A stretch of DNA of 64,000 nt. It comes from Massilia sp. CF038 (GTDB lineage Bacteria > Pseudomonadota > Gammaproteobacteria > Burkholderiales > Burkholderiaceae_D). Below the pieces are notes generated by a model, which did not search any database, had not been told where the DNA came from, and was given only the letters and a program-made list of their open reading frames with translations. Location of the stretch: positions 992,001 to 1,056,000 of the forward strand of contig NZ_FQWU01000002.1 of NCBI RefSeq assembly GCF_900129765.1. Direction: 5' to 3'. A program made the translations under genes and the position numbers. Positions 8,927 to 22,183 of this stretch are shown here, in pieces. Within the stretch, counting starts at the first letter, position 1. Every line of letters begins with the position of its first letter.

Positions 8927-11122
8927 CTTGTTCTCCTGTTGATTCAAAGAAGCTTCACAGTACGCTTTACCTCGCTCCTGTTCTGTTCGGCATGCCACAT
9001 TCGGTGGCGATCTCTGCAGGCGTGACAGCACCGCCTCAAAGGGAAGCGCGTTGAGTCGGGCGCTGCGGGCCCGCTGCAACAGCGCATCCATTGCGTCGAA
9101 AGTCTGGTCCGCCAGGGCCCAGCCCAGCGGAGTATCGTTGGGCGTGTGCATGCCGAACCAGACGAAGCCTTGGGCGTCGGCCGCCGCCATGTCGCGCCGC
9201 TGCGCCGTAACGGCAAAGGTGGCGCGTGCCTCGCGTGTATTGAACAGGCCCAGGGGCGGCGCCAGCAGTTCGGACAAAAACGTGATGTCCAGGCGGGCTC
9301 TGGCCGGATCCTGGCGTCCGGACGGCGCCAGCGCGCCCGGCGAGTTGCTGATCACCAGAACGGATGGCTCGATCACATAACCGCGCGCTTCCCAGGCCTG
9401 CAAGGCTGGGCGCATGGCAAACAGCAGATCGCGCACACTTTCCACGCCCGAGTTTTCAAAGTAGCCGCCGTCGATCACCCTGCCCCAGGCATGGCGCGCC
9501 GCCGTCGTGCTGCACGCCTGCAGATGGCCCGGCGTGCCGCAGCCGGCCACCGTGCCGGCCGGGCTGATGTAACTGAAGCGCGCGCTGTTATGCATCGCCG
9601 TGGCCAGGCTCATGGCACCCAGATCAAGCACGGGATCGAACGCGTCGTAGGCATCCGGGAAACGACCATCGATCGCCAGATCGCTGGCGATGACGCGGTT
9701 GCCGCCGTTGACAAGGGTGGCATTGAGCAGCAGCGACGGCACCTCAAGCGCGCGGTCATTCGTCCACAGGGCGTGAAACCGCTGCGCAAAGCGCGTGCTG
9801 GCGGTCGCATCATGCCAGCCGTCCTGCAAACCGGCTTCCATGGCACGCGCGCGGTCGGCGGCGGCCACCGGCAGTGGCAGGAAACGCTGCAGCATGTCCG
9901 GGTAGAGCAGATAACCCACCGCAGGCGACAGGTAGTCGCGCCGCAGTACTGCGCTGATGCATTGCTGATAGCGGCGCGCCGGATTGCGCCGCGCGCAGGG
10001 TGCGCGTGCGAGAGCGCCACTACGCTCATCGGCCACCAGGGCCGCAAAGGTGCCCGCTGCCAGGCTGCCACCAGACACGCCGCTCAGTGCGAACAAGTGG
10101 CGCCCAAAGCGGCCTGCACTGTCGTCCTGCAGGCGCGCCAGGACAATGCCGCCCCAATAGGCGGCGCGGATGCCGCCCCCTTCGGCCGCGACCAGAAACA
10201 GCGGAAACGGCTGGCCAGGCCGCAGTTCGCCGCGCGCAACGCGCGCCGCCAGCCAGGCGTGGAGATGGACTTCGATATCGCGCCGCGTGGGAATAGCAGT
10301 ATCCTGCGGCGTGACTGCCCCGCCGATCCGTGGCCAGCGCTGGTCGCCTACCAATGCCACCGCATGGTTATCATTCCACAAACTGCAGACGACCAGCAGC
10401 AACAGGGGCGCGGCAGCCATGGATGGGAGCCGAGCCTGGCGAAAAAAGTAGGTGAGCACCAGGTCGCCGAACAGGATCCAGCTGGCCAGCGCAAAGCACA
10501 GCAGCACAGGTGCAGTGACGACAGACGTCACTTCCAGCGGCCAGATCCAAATGGCAAACAGCAAGGTGAACGAAGCGCCGATGGCGCACAGCACTGTCAA
10601 CAGCGTGCCCTGCTGCAGGGCGATGAAGCGCAGACCCAGCCCGCGCCCCGGCTCCCAGCCCACAAAGCGGGACGCAAACCAGACCCGCCTGCGTACCATG
10701 AACACGCCAATGGCCGTGGCGGCGGCAGTACACCCGATGCCGAGCACCGGGTAGCCGATGCGGAAAAACTGGACCGCCAGCACAGCACCTGGCAAGATCC
10801 CCAGCGCACGGGGCAGCCACAGGCGCATGCCATTGACGAAATCGGTATCGCGCTGGTCGATGAGCGCGTCACCGGCGAATACGCGGCCCAGCGTCAGGCG
10901 CGCGCTGTACCACGCCGCCATCGACCAGGCCGCAACGGAACACAGAAATAGGGGGAAATTCCAGCCAGGCTGGCTGACCAGGCGCAGGCATTCGGCGCCT
11001 TGCGGCACGAACACCAGGCCGGCCACGCCGAGCAGCGTCAACGTGACGCTGTAAAAACAGCGCCACAGCAGCGAACCAACTTCCTTAACGCGCTCGCCCA
11101 AATCTCGCAACAGGTCCAGCAT
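8750..11122 (-). CDS. Membrane-anchored patatin-like phospholipase
   Basis: A 790-residue protein. The N-terminal about 260 residues contain several hydrophobic helices and anchor it in the inner membrane. A patatin-like acyl hydrolase domain follows, with the oxyanion loop GGGIRAAYWGG (about residue 311), the nucleophile elbow GVSGGS (Ser near residue 351) and the catalytic Asp in DGGYFENSG (near residue 551). These form the Ser-Asp dyad of the patatin/ExoU family, so lipid acyl hydrolysis is expected. The last 58 residues are Lys/Gln/Arg-rich, unlike the rest, and begin at an internal ATG with its own strong Shine-Dalgarno; that segment is listed separately. The true product may therefore be a fusion. 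Confidence 0.85.
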   Translation of the reverse strand: MLDLLRDLGERVKEVGSLLWRCFYSVTLTLLGVAGLVFVPQGAECLRLVSQPGWNFPLFLCSVAAWSMAAWYSARLTLGRVFAGDALIDQRDTDFVNGMRLWLPRALGILPGAVLAVQFFRIGYPVLGIGCTAAATAIGVFMVRRRVWFASRFVGWEPGRGLGLRFIALQQGTLLTVLCAIGASFTLLFAIWIWPLEVTSVVTAPVLLCFALASWILFGDLVLTYFFRQARLPSMAAAPLLLLVVCSLWNDNHAVALVGDQRWPRIGGAVTPQDTAIPTRRDIEVHLHAWLAARVARGELRPGQPFPLFLVAAEGGGIRAAYWGGIVLARLQDDSAGRFGRHLFALSGVSGGSLAAGTFAALVADERSGALARAPCARRNPARRYQQCISAVLRRDYLSPAVGYLLYPDMLQRFLPLPVAAADRARAMEAGLQDGWHDATASTRFAQRFHALWTNDRALEVPSLLLNATLVNGGNRVIASDLAIDGRFPDAYDAFDPVLDLGAMSLATAMHNSARFSYISPAGTVAGCGTPGHLQACSTTAARHAWGRVIDGGYFENSGVESVRDLLFAMRPALQAWEARGYVIEPSVLVISNSPGALAPSGRQDPARARLDITFLSELLAPPLGLFNTREARATFAVTAQRRDMAAADAQGFVWFGMHTPNDTPLGWALADQTFDAMDALLQRARSARLNALPFEAVLSRLQRSPPNVACRTEQERGKAYCEASLNQQENKMTKPTQDPREQLQRDQQQASKMRKTTASAPKMKKLRVGTKTMGSRTIKVPTRGRAGSN

Positions 11123-11202
11123 GGCGAATCTCGCAAATAAAGTACGAGGTTGCCGCTTGAGCCTGCTACAGAGCTTGAGCTAGATCAAAGAAGACGACTG
11201 CT

Positions 11203-11787
11203 TTACAGCTTGATGAAATGCTCGCGGTAGTAGCGCAGTTCTTCGATCGATTCAATGATGTCGGCCAGCGCCGTATGCTTCTGGTGCTTCTTGAAGCCGC
11301 CCACGATTTCGGGCTTCCAGCGCTTGCACAGTTCCTTGAGCGTGGACACGTCCAGATTGCGGTAGTGGAAGAACGCTTCCAGCTTCGGCATGCCGCGCGC
11401 CATGAAGCGGCGATCCTGGCAAATGCTGTTGCCGCACATGGGCGACTTGCCGGCCGGGACGTACTGCTTGAGGAAAGCGATCAGTTCCAGCGACGCTTGC
11501 TCTTCGGTCACGGTGGACGCCTTGACGCGGTCGATCAGGCCGGAGCGGCCATGCGTGCCCTTGTTCCAGGCATCCATCTTGTCCAGCGTTTCATCGGACT
11601 GGTGAATGGCAAACACGGGGCCCTCGGCAATAATATTGAGGTGCATGTCGGTCACCACCGCCGCCACTTCGATGATGCGGTCGGTGTCGGGCTCCAGGCC
11701 CGTCATTTCCATGTCCAACCAGATCAGGTTGAACTCGTTTGGGCGCTGTGGGGCGGCCGGTGCGGCTAAATCAGTGGCATGTGACAT
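11203..11787 (-). CDS. orn: Oligoribonuclease
   Basis: 3'-to-5' exoribonuclease that degrades two- to five-base RNA oligomers, including pGpG from cyclic-di-GMP breakdown. 194 aa against about 180 in E. coli. Seen: the DEDDh exonuclease opening [19 protein letters not shown], with the first Asp-x-Glu pair, followed by [26 protein letters not shown] and the C-terminal [16 protein letters not shown] carrying the last His and Asp. The start at MSHATDL is preferred to Mets upstream since AGAGAG lies before it and upstream codons read as non-coding. It is divergent from the M48 protease gene, with 47 bases between the starts. Confidence 0.95.
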   Translation of the reverse strand: MSHATDLAAPAAPQRPNEFNLIWLDMEMTGLEPDTDRIIEVAAVVTDMHLNIIAEGPVFAIHQSDETLDKMDAWNKGTHGRSGLIDRVKASTVTEEQASLELIAFLKQYVPAGKSPMCGNSICQDRRFMARGMPKLEAFFHYRNLDVSTLKELCKRWKPEIVGGFKKHQKHTALADIIESIEELRYYREHFIKL

Positions 11788-11834
11788 AATTCTCTCTTGG
11801 CCTAAACAATCCTGCATTTTCTCACAGGCACAGA

Positions 11835-13112
11835 ATGTATTCATCCGCGTTTTCGATCTTATTCGTTTCTTTCTTTGTATTGACCCTGGTCCTGCGCTTC
11901 TGGCTGGCCAGCCGCCAACTGCGCCATGTGATGGCGCACCGCAATGCCGTGCCGGCCGAATTTGCCGCCAAAATCCCCCTCGAAGCACACCAGAAGGCCG
12001 CCGACTATACTGCCGCCAAGACGCGTTTCGGCCTGGTCAACCTGCTCTTCAGCAGCGCTGTGCTGATCGGTTTTACCCTGCTCGGTGGCCTGCAATGGCT
12101 GTCGCAGGCCCTGCTGCCGCTCACCGGCCCGGGCATGGCTTACCAGCTGGCCTTGCTGGCCGCCTTCAGTGTCATCAGCGGCGTGCTCGACCTGCCGTTC
12201 GACTATTACCGCCAGTTCGTGCTGGAACAACGTTTCGGTTTTAATAAAATGACACGCAGCCTGTGGCTGCTCGACATGGTCAAGGGCACTGCCCTGGGTG
12301 CGGCCATCGGCCTGCCGCTGGTGTGGGTGGTGCTGGTGCTGATGGATAAAAGCGGCCCCCTCTGGTGGTTCTACGCCTGGCTGGTCTGGAGCGGTTTCCA
12401 GCTGCTGATGATGGTGCTGTACCCGACCTTCATCCAGCCCCTGTTCAACAAATTCACGCCGCTGGCCGACGTCAGTCTGAAAGAGCGCATCGAAGGCCTG
12501 ATGGCGCGCGTCGGCTTTGCCTCCAAGGGCTTGTTCGTGATGGACGGCTCCAAGCGCTCGGCCCACGGCAACGCGTATTTTTCCGGCTTTGGCGCCAACA
12601 AGCGCATCGTCTTCTTCGACACCCTGATCGAGCGCCTGGCCCCGCAGGAAATCGAAGCCGTGCTGGCGCACGAACTGGGCCACTTCAAGCTCAAACACAT
12701 CATCAAGCGCATCGCCGTGATGTTTGCCGTGTCGCTGGGCTTTCTGGCGCTGCTGGGCTACCTCAAGGGCCAGGTCTGGTTCTACACTGGCCTGGGCGTG
12801 GACCCGGTGCCCGGCGCCGCCAACGATGCCATGGCGCTGCTGCTGTTCATGCTGACGCTGCCCGTGTTTACCTTTGTGCTGTCGCCCCTGACCTCGATCA
12901 GCTCGCGCAAGCACGAGTTTGAGGCCGATGCTTTTGCCGCCACCCACAGCGACGCGCGCGACCTGGTCTCGGCCCTGGTCAAGATGTACGAAGACAACGC
13001 CTCCACGCTGACCCCGGACCCGCTCCATTCAGCGTTTTACGATTCGCATCCGCCCGCCTCGGTGCGGATCAAGCAGCTCAATCTCGCACCCACACCTATG
13101 GCGGCCGCATGA
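11835..13112 (+). CDS. M48 family membrane metalloprotease (Ste24/CAAX-protease-like)
   Basis: Integral-membrane zinc metalloprotease, 425 aa. It has the CAAX-protease N-terminal helical domain (about residues 1-200) and an M48 peptidase domain with HELGH at residues 279-283 and a third zinc ligand in [10 protein letters not shown] near residue 360. Several hydrophobic helices place the active site at the inner membrane. Bacterial relatives act in membrane-protein quality control; prenylated substrates are not expected in this organism. Its stop overlaps the phhB start in an ATGA, and phhB overlaps rsgA the same way, making a three-gene translationally coupled run. Confidence 0.92.
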   Translation: MYSSAFSILFVSFFVLTLVLRFWLASRQLRHVMAHRNAVPAEFAAKIPLEAHQKAADYTAAKTRFGLVNLLFSSAVLIGFTLLGGLQWLSQALLPLTGPGMAYQLALLAAFSVISGVLDLPFDYYRQFVLEQRFGFNKMTRSLWLLDMVKGTALGAAIGLPLVWVVLVLMDKSGPLWWFYAWLVWSGFQLLMMVLYPTFIQPLFNKFTPLADVSLKERIEGLMARVGFASKGLFVMDGSKRSAHGNAYFSGFGANKRIVFFDTLIERLAPQEIEAVLAHELGHFKLKHIIKRIAVMFAVSLGFLALLGYLKGQVWFYTGLGVDPVPGAANDAMALLLFMLTLPVFTFVLSPLTSISSRKHEFEADAFAATHSDARDLVSALVKMYEDNASTLTPDPLHSAFYDSHPPASVRIKQLNLAPTPMAAA

Positions 13113-13450
13113 CAGCAGGTACCCTCAGCAAACAGCACTGCAGCGCCAACGCGCCAGCCCTTGACGACGCGGCCTGCGCCGCCCTGCTGCCCCAGCTGCC
13201 CGGCTGGGCCATCATCGACGGCAAGCTGCAAACCAGCTTCGCCTTCAAGAATTATTACGAGACCATGGCCTTCGTCAACGCGCTGGCATGGGTCAGCCAT
13301 CAGCAAGACCACCATCCCGAACTGCTGGTGACCTACAAACTGTGCGCGGTCAGCTACCGCACCGATTCCGCCGGTGGCGCCCTCACCTCCAACGACTTCA
13401 TCTGCGCCGCGCGCGCCAGTGCACTGTATGTGCAACGGAGTGGCGCATGA
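13109..13450 (+). CDS. phhB: 4a-hydroxytetrahydrobiopterin dehydratase
   Basis: Pterin-4a-carbinolamine dehydratase, 113 aa, the usual family length. It dehydrates 4a-hydroxytetrahydrobiopterin made by aromatic amino-acid hydroxylases and may act on related pterins. Seen: the [20 protein letters not shown] block, then the catalytic-site HHPELLVTY with paired histidines, and the end [16 protein letters not shown]. It overlaps the upstream protease gene by four bases (ATGA) and the downstream rsgA in the same way. No phenylalanine hydroxylase gene is in view, so the functional partner is elsewhere, or the coupling is only for expression. Confidence 0.92.
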   Translation: MTAGTLSKQHCSANAPALDDAACAALLPQLPGWAIIDGKLQTSFAFKNYYETMAFVNALAWVSHQQDHHPELLVTYKLCAVSYRTDSAGGALTSNDFICAARASALYVQRSGA

Positions 13451-14343
13451 GTGCAGCACCGCTGACCGGCCTGGTCATCGCCGCCCACGGGCGCCACTAT
13501 CTGGCCGATGTCGACGGCAAAAAAATCCAGTGCGTCACGCGCGGCAAAAAGACCAACATCGCTGTGGGCGATGTGGTCAACCTGGCCATGACCTCGGGCG
13601 ACCAGGCCGTCATCGAATCGATCGCCGAACGCAAAACGCTGCTGTACCGCTCCGACCAGTACAAGTCCAAACTGCTGGCGGCCAATCTGACGCGCCTGTT
13701 CATCGTGGTGGCCACCGAACCCGGTTTTGCCGACGACCTGATTTCGCGCTCGCTGGTGGCGGCCGAGGCGGCCGGTATCGAGGCCCACCTGATCCTCAAT
13801 AAAACCGACGTGACCGATCTGCTGCCCAAGGCGCGCGAACGGCTGCTGACTTACACCAGCCTGGGTTACCCGCTGCACGAAGTATCGGCCCGCGCCGCGC
13901 CAGAACACGCCGTGGCCACGCTGATGCCGCTGCTCGAAGGCCAGTCCTCGATTTTCATTGGCCAGTCGGGCATGGGCAAGTCCTCGCTGATCAACCTGCT
14001 GGTGCCGGACGCCGACATCGCCGTGCGCGAAATTTCGGCTGCCCTCGACACCGGCAAACACACCACCACCTTCACCCGTCTGTACCATCTGGGCCAGGAC
14101 GCGACCATCATCGATTCGCCCGGCTTCCAGGAATTTGGTCTGTACCACCTGTCCGAAGGCATGATCGAACGCGCCTTTGTGGAATTTACGCCCTACCTGG
14201 GCGGCTGCAAGTTCTACAACTGCCGCCACCTGATCGAACCCCAGTGCGCCATCCTGGCCGCGCTGGAGGCAGGCAAGATCGCGCGCTTCCGGCACACCCT
14301 GTACGGCCAGCTGCTGCACGAATCGGCCCAGACCCTGTATTGA
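13447..14343 (+). CDS. rsgA: Ribosome small-subunit GTPase RsgA
   Basis: Circularly permuted GTPase that acts late in 30S ribosome assembly, 298 aa. Seen: an N-terminal OB fold (about residues 5-65), a G4-type LNKTDV around residue 118 that precedes the P-loop [12 protein letters not shown] near residue 175, a switch region DSPGFQEFG, and a C-terminal zinc knuckle [16 protein letters not shown]. The order G4-G1-G3 is diagnostic of RsgA. The start [10 protein letters not shown] is fixed by the ATGA overlap with phhB; a longer upstream frame overlaps phhB and is not coding. Expression is probably coupled to the protease and phhB. Confidence 0.95.
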   Translation: MSAAPLTGLVIAAHGRHYLADVDGKKIQCVTRGKKTNIAVGDVVNLAMTSGDQAVIESIAERKTLLYRSDQYKSKLLAANLTRLFIVVATEPGFADDLISRSLVAAEAAGIEAHLILNKTDVTDLLPKARERLLTYTSLGYPLHEVSARAAPEHAVATLMPLLEGQSSIFIGQSGMGKSSLINLLVPDADIAVREISAALDTGKHTTTFTRLYHLGQDATIIDSPGFQEFGLYHLSEGMIERAFVEFTPYLGGCKFYNCRHLIEPQCAILAALEAGKIARFRHTLYGQLLHESAQTLY

Positions 14344-14420
14344 GACAGATACCAACAGTTGCATTACCAATGGTCACGGCAGCCATCGCTTTTTTGTTTC
14401 CCTAGGCATACAATCGAACC

Positions 14421-17258
<2,838 letters not shown>

Positions 17259-17262
17259 GCGA

Positions 17263-17342
17263 ACATCGCTGGCTTAGGTGCCACATCGCTAGCTTGGCCA
17301 CCACATCGCTAGCTTAGTCACCACATCGCTAGCGTGGCCACA
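17263..17342. repeat. Four tandem 20-bp repeats
   Basis: Four units of exactly 20 bp begin at 17263, 17283, 17303 and 17323, with consensus ACATCGCTAGCTTGGCCACC and a few substitutions per copy. A fifth partial unit (ACATCGCC) at 17343 merges with the left end of the inverted-repeat element copy B. The run starts four bases after the kinase stop codon and lies upstream of argF. Function unknown; it may be an array grown by slippage from the inverted-repeat element end, or a protein-binding array. Confidence 0.85.
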
Positions 17343-17343
17343 A

Positions 17344-17427
17344 CATCGCCCTCGCGAAGGCGGGGGCCCATGGCACCTCACCGAATTCGGATAAGTGGTA
17401 TAGGCCCCCGCCTCCGCGAGGGCGATG
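17344..17427. repeat. Dispersed inverted-repeat element, copy B
   Basis: An 84-bp element with near-perfect inverted ends (one mismatch over 21 bp, CATCGCCCTCGCGAAGGCGG against its partner), then GGGGCCCA/TAGGCCCCC inside. The core ACCGAATTCGGATAAGTGG matches the core of copy A at 4991-5087. It lacks the extra palindrome of copy A. It lies about 85 bases before the argF start. Confidence 0.8.
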
Positions 17428-17473
17428 TATCTGTCTATACAAGCACTGTTCCACCACGAACATAAATAACCCT

Positions 17474-17479
17474 TATAAT
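17474..17479 (+). promoter_or_regulatory. Candidate argF promoter -10 box
   Basis: A perfect TATAAT lies 32 bases before the argF ATG in a short AT-rich stretch. The matching -35 is weak (TTCCAC, 19-base spacer), so the call rests mainly on the -10 and its position. Confidence 0.4.
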
Positions 17480-17511
17480 TAAGTGGATAACACCTGCAAC
17501 CGGCCGTCCCC

Positions 17512-18438
17512 ATGTCCCCACAAAAACCCATCAAGCACTTCCTGCAGTTCTCCGACTTCAGCCTGGACGAATTCAACTACGTGATCGAGCGGGCCGCGGT
17601 CATCAAGCGCAAGTTCAAGAACTACGAGGTGTACCACCCGCTGATCGACCGCACCCTGGTGATGGTGTTCGAGAAGAACTCCACCCGTACCCGCCTGTCG
17701 TTTGAGGCAGGCATGCACCAGCTGGGCGGCGCGGCCATCTACCTGAACACGCGCGACAGCCAGCTTGGGCGCGGCGAGCCGGTGGAAGACGCCGGCCAGG
17801 TCATGAGCCGCATGTGCGACATCATCATGGTGCGCACCTTCGGCCAGGACATCATCGAGCGCTTTGCCGCCTACTCGCGCGTGCCAGTGATTAATGGCCT
17901 CACCAACGAACACCACCCCTGCCAGGTACTGGCCGACATCTTCACCTACGTCGAACACCGCGGCTCCATCAGCGGCAAGACCGTGACCTGGGTGGGCGAC
18001 GCCAACAACATGCTGTACTCCTGGCTGCAGGCGGCCGAAGTATTCGGCTTCCACCTGAACGTGTCGACCCCAAAAGGCTACGACATCGACCACGCGCTCG
18101 TCACCACCAAGCGCTTCACCCTGTTCGACAATCCGTCCGACGCCTGCGCCGGCGCCCACCTGATCAACACCGATGTCTGGACCAGCATGGGCTACGAACA
18201 GGAAAACGCCGCGCGCCTGAAAGCCTTCGACGGCTACATCGTCGACGCCGCCAAAATGGCGCGCGCCGCACCGGACGCCCTGTTCATGCACTGCCTGCCG
18301 GCCCACCGCGGCGAAGAAGTCGCCGCCGACGTCATCGACGGTCCGCAATCGGTGGTCTGGGACGAAGCTGAAAACCGCCTGCACGTGCAAAAGGCGCTGA
18401 TCGAGTACCTGCTGCTTGGCCGGATTGACACCAAATAA
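17512..18438 (+). CDS. argF: Ornithine carbamoyltransferase
   Basis: Forms citrulline from ornithine and carbamoyl phosphate in arginine biosynthesis; 308 aa. Seen: the carbamoyl-phosphate motif STRTRLS at residue 56, HPCQVLAD near 134, the ornithine-loop segment WTSMGYE, and the catalytic [12 protein letters not shown] near residue 258. The gene is followed after 22 bases by argG on the same strand, so the two steps from ornithine to argininosuccinate are probably cotranscribed. The upstream region holds the tandem repeats, an inverted-repeat element and a likely promoter. Confidence 0.97.
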   Translation: MSPQKPIKHFLQFSDFSLDEFNYVIERAAVIKRKFKNYEVYHPLIDRTLVMVFEKNSTRTRLSFEAGMHQLGGAAIYLNTRDSQLGRGEPVEDAGQVMSRMCDIIMVRTFGQDIIERFAAYSRVPVINGLTNEHHPCQVLADIFTYVEHRGSISGKTVTWVGDANNMLYSWLQAAEVFGFHLNVSTPKGYDIDHALVTTKRFTLFDNPSDACAGAHLINTDVWTSMGYEQENAARLKAFDGYIVDAAKMARAAPDALFMHCLPAHRGEEVAADVIDGPQSVVWDEAENRLHVQKALIEYLLLGRIDTK

Positions 18439-18460
18439 ACCCACCCTTACGACAAAGATC

Positions 18461-19693
<1,233 letters not shown>

Positions 19694-19711
19694 GCGACCC
19701 GGCCCCGCCCC

Positions 19712-19736
19712 AAGCCGCCTTCGGGCGGCTTTTTTC
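19712..19736 (+). terminator. Rho-independent terminator after argG
   Basis: Perfect 8-bp stem AAGCCGCC / GGCGGCTT with a TTCG tetraloop (19712-19731), followed by a T-run. It lies 19 bases after the argG stop. Confidence 0.9.
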
Positions 19737-19828
19737 TTGCACAATCGGGGTCAGACCTGTAACCGGGGTCAGACCCCGGTTCACCCGTTTGGGGTCTGAC
19801 CCCGGTTACATGACCCCGATTGTGCAAG
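19736..19828. repeat. Nested GGGGTCAGACCCC palindromic element
   Basis: A 93-bp structure with perfect 18-bp outer inverted repeats (CTTGCACAATCGGGGTCA at 19736-19753 and its complement at 19811-19828). Inside these lies a perfect 15-bp pair (TGTAACCGGGGTCAG at 19758-19772 with 19796-19810). Each inner half is itself a palindrome around GGGGTC-A-GACCCC. The element begins right after the argG terminator and lies before wspA. It resembles the GGGGTCAGACCCC intergenic repeats of betaproteobacterial genomes; that link is from memory and not tested. Confidence 0.85.
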
Positions 19829-19911
19829 ATGTTGGTGCCACGCACGTTGAAACACCCTGTCGGGCCCGGCAAAATGTTACATTTATGCTGAGACCACGCT
19901 CCGGAGCATCC

Positions 19912-21726
19912 ATGTTCAGCCATTTCAGTATCAAGCACAAACTGTTTGCCGGCTTCGGCGCCATTCTGCTCATCATTCTTGTGCTGCTGAGCATGGCGTA
20001 CAACAATTTCAATCGGCTGTCCGATGCCAGCGACTGGGACCGTCACACGCTGGAAGTGCTCAACGAAACCAACCAGATCACGACCTCGCTGCTGCAGATC
20101 CAGACCTCCACGCGCGGCTTCATGTTGACTGGGAATGAATCGCTGGTCGGGCCGATCAATAAGGAAGAAGCGCTGGCTCGTACCCATCTGCAGAAGGTAC
20201 TTAGCCTCACCGCCGACAACCCGGCCCAGCAGGCCCGCATGCGCAAGCTCGATCCGATGATGACCGATTGGATCGTCAACGTGATCAATCCGCTGATCGA
20301 AAAGCGCCGAGAGTTGAACAAGACGGCAGGCGTATCGCAGCAAGTGGCCAGCGCCGCCGATGTGCTCAATGGCGCAAAAGCGATAGCCGACATCCGCGCG
20401 CTGATCGAAGAAGCCGCCACGGAGGAGCGACGCTTGCTTTCCGAGCGCACCCAGACCTCAGAGGCGCTGCAAAAGGGCATGTACCAAGTCCTGGTAGGCG
20501 GCGGCATTGTGTGTGTGGTGTTGGCCGTGTTCGTTGGCTACCTGCTGGCACGCGCGTTGCTGTCGCCCCTGAACAATCTGACCCAGGCCGTGGGCCAGAT
20601 CGCCGCTGGCCAGCAAGGCGCGCGGGCGCAGGTACTGTCGTCCGATGAACTGGGCAAGGTCACGCTGGAATTCAACCGCATGGCGCAAGCCATCGAAGAC
20701 AGCCAGGCCAACGAGCAGCGCACCACCAATGAACTGCGGGCCAAGGTGGACGCACTGCTCGATGTGGTCTCGAAAGCGGCCGTGGGCGACCTGACCGGCA
20801 GCGTCAGCGTGAAAGGCAGCGACGCCATCGGACGCATGGGCGACGGGCTGCAAACCATGGTCGACAACTTGCGCAAACTGATCAACAACGTGCAGAAGGC
20901 GGGCATCCAGGTCACCACCTCGGCCACTGAAATTGCCGCCTCGGCCAAGCAGCAGGAAGCCACGGGCATCGAACAGGCCCAGACCAGCGTTGAGATCCTG
21001 TCCACCACCAAGGAAATCTCGGCCAACACGGCCCAGCTGCTCAAGACCATGGAAAGCGCCACCGCAGTGGCTGACTACACCACCAGCGCTACTGCCGAAG
21101 CCCAGACCAACCTGAAACGCATGGACGCGACCATGCAGCACATGGTCTCGGCCACCGATTCGATCAACGCCAAACTGGCCGCCCTGTCGGAGAAGGCATC
21201 GAACATCAACAGTGTTCTGATCACGATCACGAAGGTCGCCGACCAAACCAACATCCTGTCGCTGAACGCCGCCATCGAGGCCGAAAAGGCCGGTGACGCG
21301 GGCCGTGGATTCTCGGTCGTGGCAACCGAGATCCGGCGCCTGGCCGATCAGACCTCGGTCTCGACCTGGGACATCGAACAGATGCTCAAGGAGATGCAGT
21401 CGGCGGTGTCGGCCTCGGTCATGGGCATGGACAAATTCTCGGAAGAGATCCGGCGCAGCGTGGGCGAAGTGCGCCAGGTGGGCGAACAGCTCTCGTCGGT
21501 GATGGACCAGGTACAAAAACTCGCACCCCAGTTCGACCTGGTGCTGCAGGGGATGCAGTCACAGGCCGTGGGCGCCTCGCAAATCTCGGACACCATGATG
21601 CAGCTGAACGACGCCACCCAGCAGACGGTCGAGTCGCTCAAGGCCACCAGCGAAGCGGTGCACCAGCTGCAGTATGCCGCCAGCGATCTGCAAGCGTCGG
21701 TGGCCACGTTTTCGGTGAGCACCTGA
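19912..21726 (+). CDS. wspA: WspA-type methyl-accepting chemoreceptor
   Basis: Membrane chemoreceptor of a Wsp surface-sensing pathway, 604 aa. Seen: a first membrane helix (about residues 10-28), a periplasmic four-helix segment, a second helix (VLVGGGIVCVVLAVFVGYLLA, near 190-212), a HAMP domain, and a signalling tip with VADQTNILSLNAAIEAEKAG, the WspA-like IEAEKAG variant of the MCP hairpin. The start at 19912 has GGAG five bases before it; a longer frame runs back into the palindromic element and is rejected. It heads the wspABCDEFR order and is 4 bases from wspB. In Pseudomonas, WspA responds to surface contact or envelope stress. Confidence 0.93.
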   Translation: MFSHFSIKHKLFAGFGAILLIILVLLSMAYNNFNRLSDASDWDRHTLEVLNETNQITTSLLQIQTSTRGFMLTGNESLVGPINKEEALARTHLQKVLSLTADNPAQQARMRKLDPMMTDWIVNVINPLIEKRRELNKTAGVSQQVASAADVLNGAKAIADIRALIEEAATEERRLLSERTQTSEALQKGMYQVLVGGGIVCVVLAVFVGYLLARALLSPLNNLTQAVGQIAAGQQGARAQVLSSDELGKVTLEFNRMAQAIEDSQANEQRTTNELRAKVDALLDVVSKAAVGDLTGSVSVKGSDAIGRMGDGLQTMVDNLRKLINNVQKAGIQVTTSATEIAASAKQQEATGIEQAQTSVEILSTTKEISANTAQLLKTMESATAVADYTTSATAEAQTNLKRMDATMQHMVSATDSINAKLAALSEKASNINSVLITITKVADQTNILSLNAAIEAEKAGDAGRGFSVVATEIRRLADQTSVSTWDIEQMLKEMQSAVSASVMGMDKFSEEIRRSVGEVRQVGEQLSSVMDQVQKLAPQFDLVLQGMQSQAVGASQISDTMMQLNDATQQTVESLKATSEAVHQLQYAASDLQASVATFSVST

Positions 21727-21730
21727 GACC

Positions 21731-22183
21731 ATGAAGGTGCTGGTCTTTCACATCGGGAAGGATCGCTATGGACTGCCTCTGGCAGCGCTGACGCGCGTCC
21801 TGCCTGCGGCAGCCCTCAAGCAGCTGCCGCAGGCACCGGCGTACGTCGCCGGTGTGATGGACTTGCATGGCATGCCGGTACCGGTAATTGACCTGTCCAC
21901 CCTGGCCGGCATGGCGCCCGAACAAATCTGGGTCGATACCCGTATCATTCTGGTTGACTATCCGCTCGCGGCCGGCAGCGCGCCACTGGGCCTGCTGGCC
22001 GAACACGTGGCTGGCATCGAAACGATTGCCGACGCCAGCCTGCGCGACGCCGGCATTGACGGCGCGCCCTTCCTGGGCCAGGTCAGCACAGGCGCGAACG
22101 GCATGCTGCAACTGGTCGAACTGGCGCAATTGATCCCACCAGCGGTGCAGGAACTGCTGTTTCGCCGGGAGCAAGCCGCATGA
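21731..22183 (+). CDS. wspB: CheW-like adaptor WspB
   Basis: A 150-residue CheW-domain scaffold that links receptor and kinase. Seen: the opening LVFHIGKDRYGLPLAALTRVLP, and VAGVMDLHGMPVPVIDLSTLAG, both typical of CheW. It follows wspA by four bases and overlaps wspC with ATGA. The gene order and length match WspB of Pseudomonas; the specific name rests on context. Confidence 0.9.
   Translation: MKVLVFHIGKDRYGLPLAALTRVLPAAALKQLPQAPAYVAGVMDLHGMPVPVIDLSTLAGMAPEQIWVDTRIILVDYPLAAGSAPLGLLAEHVAGIETIADASLRDAGIDGAPFLGQVSTGANGMLQLVELAQLIPPAVQELLFRREQAA

Noticed and set aside
9146-10951. 601-residue plus-strand frame opposite the patatin gene
   Set aside because: Composition is rich in His/Gln/Arg with no motif, and the minus strand has clear patatin catalytic blocks.
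17263-17342. CRISPR array
   Set aside because: The units are contiguous tandem repeats without spacers, and no cas gene is in the window.
19789-19911. N-terminal extension of wspA over the palindromic element
   Set aside because: The peptide has no signal features, while GGAG and a membrane helix fit the start at 19912.
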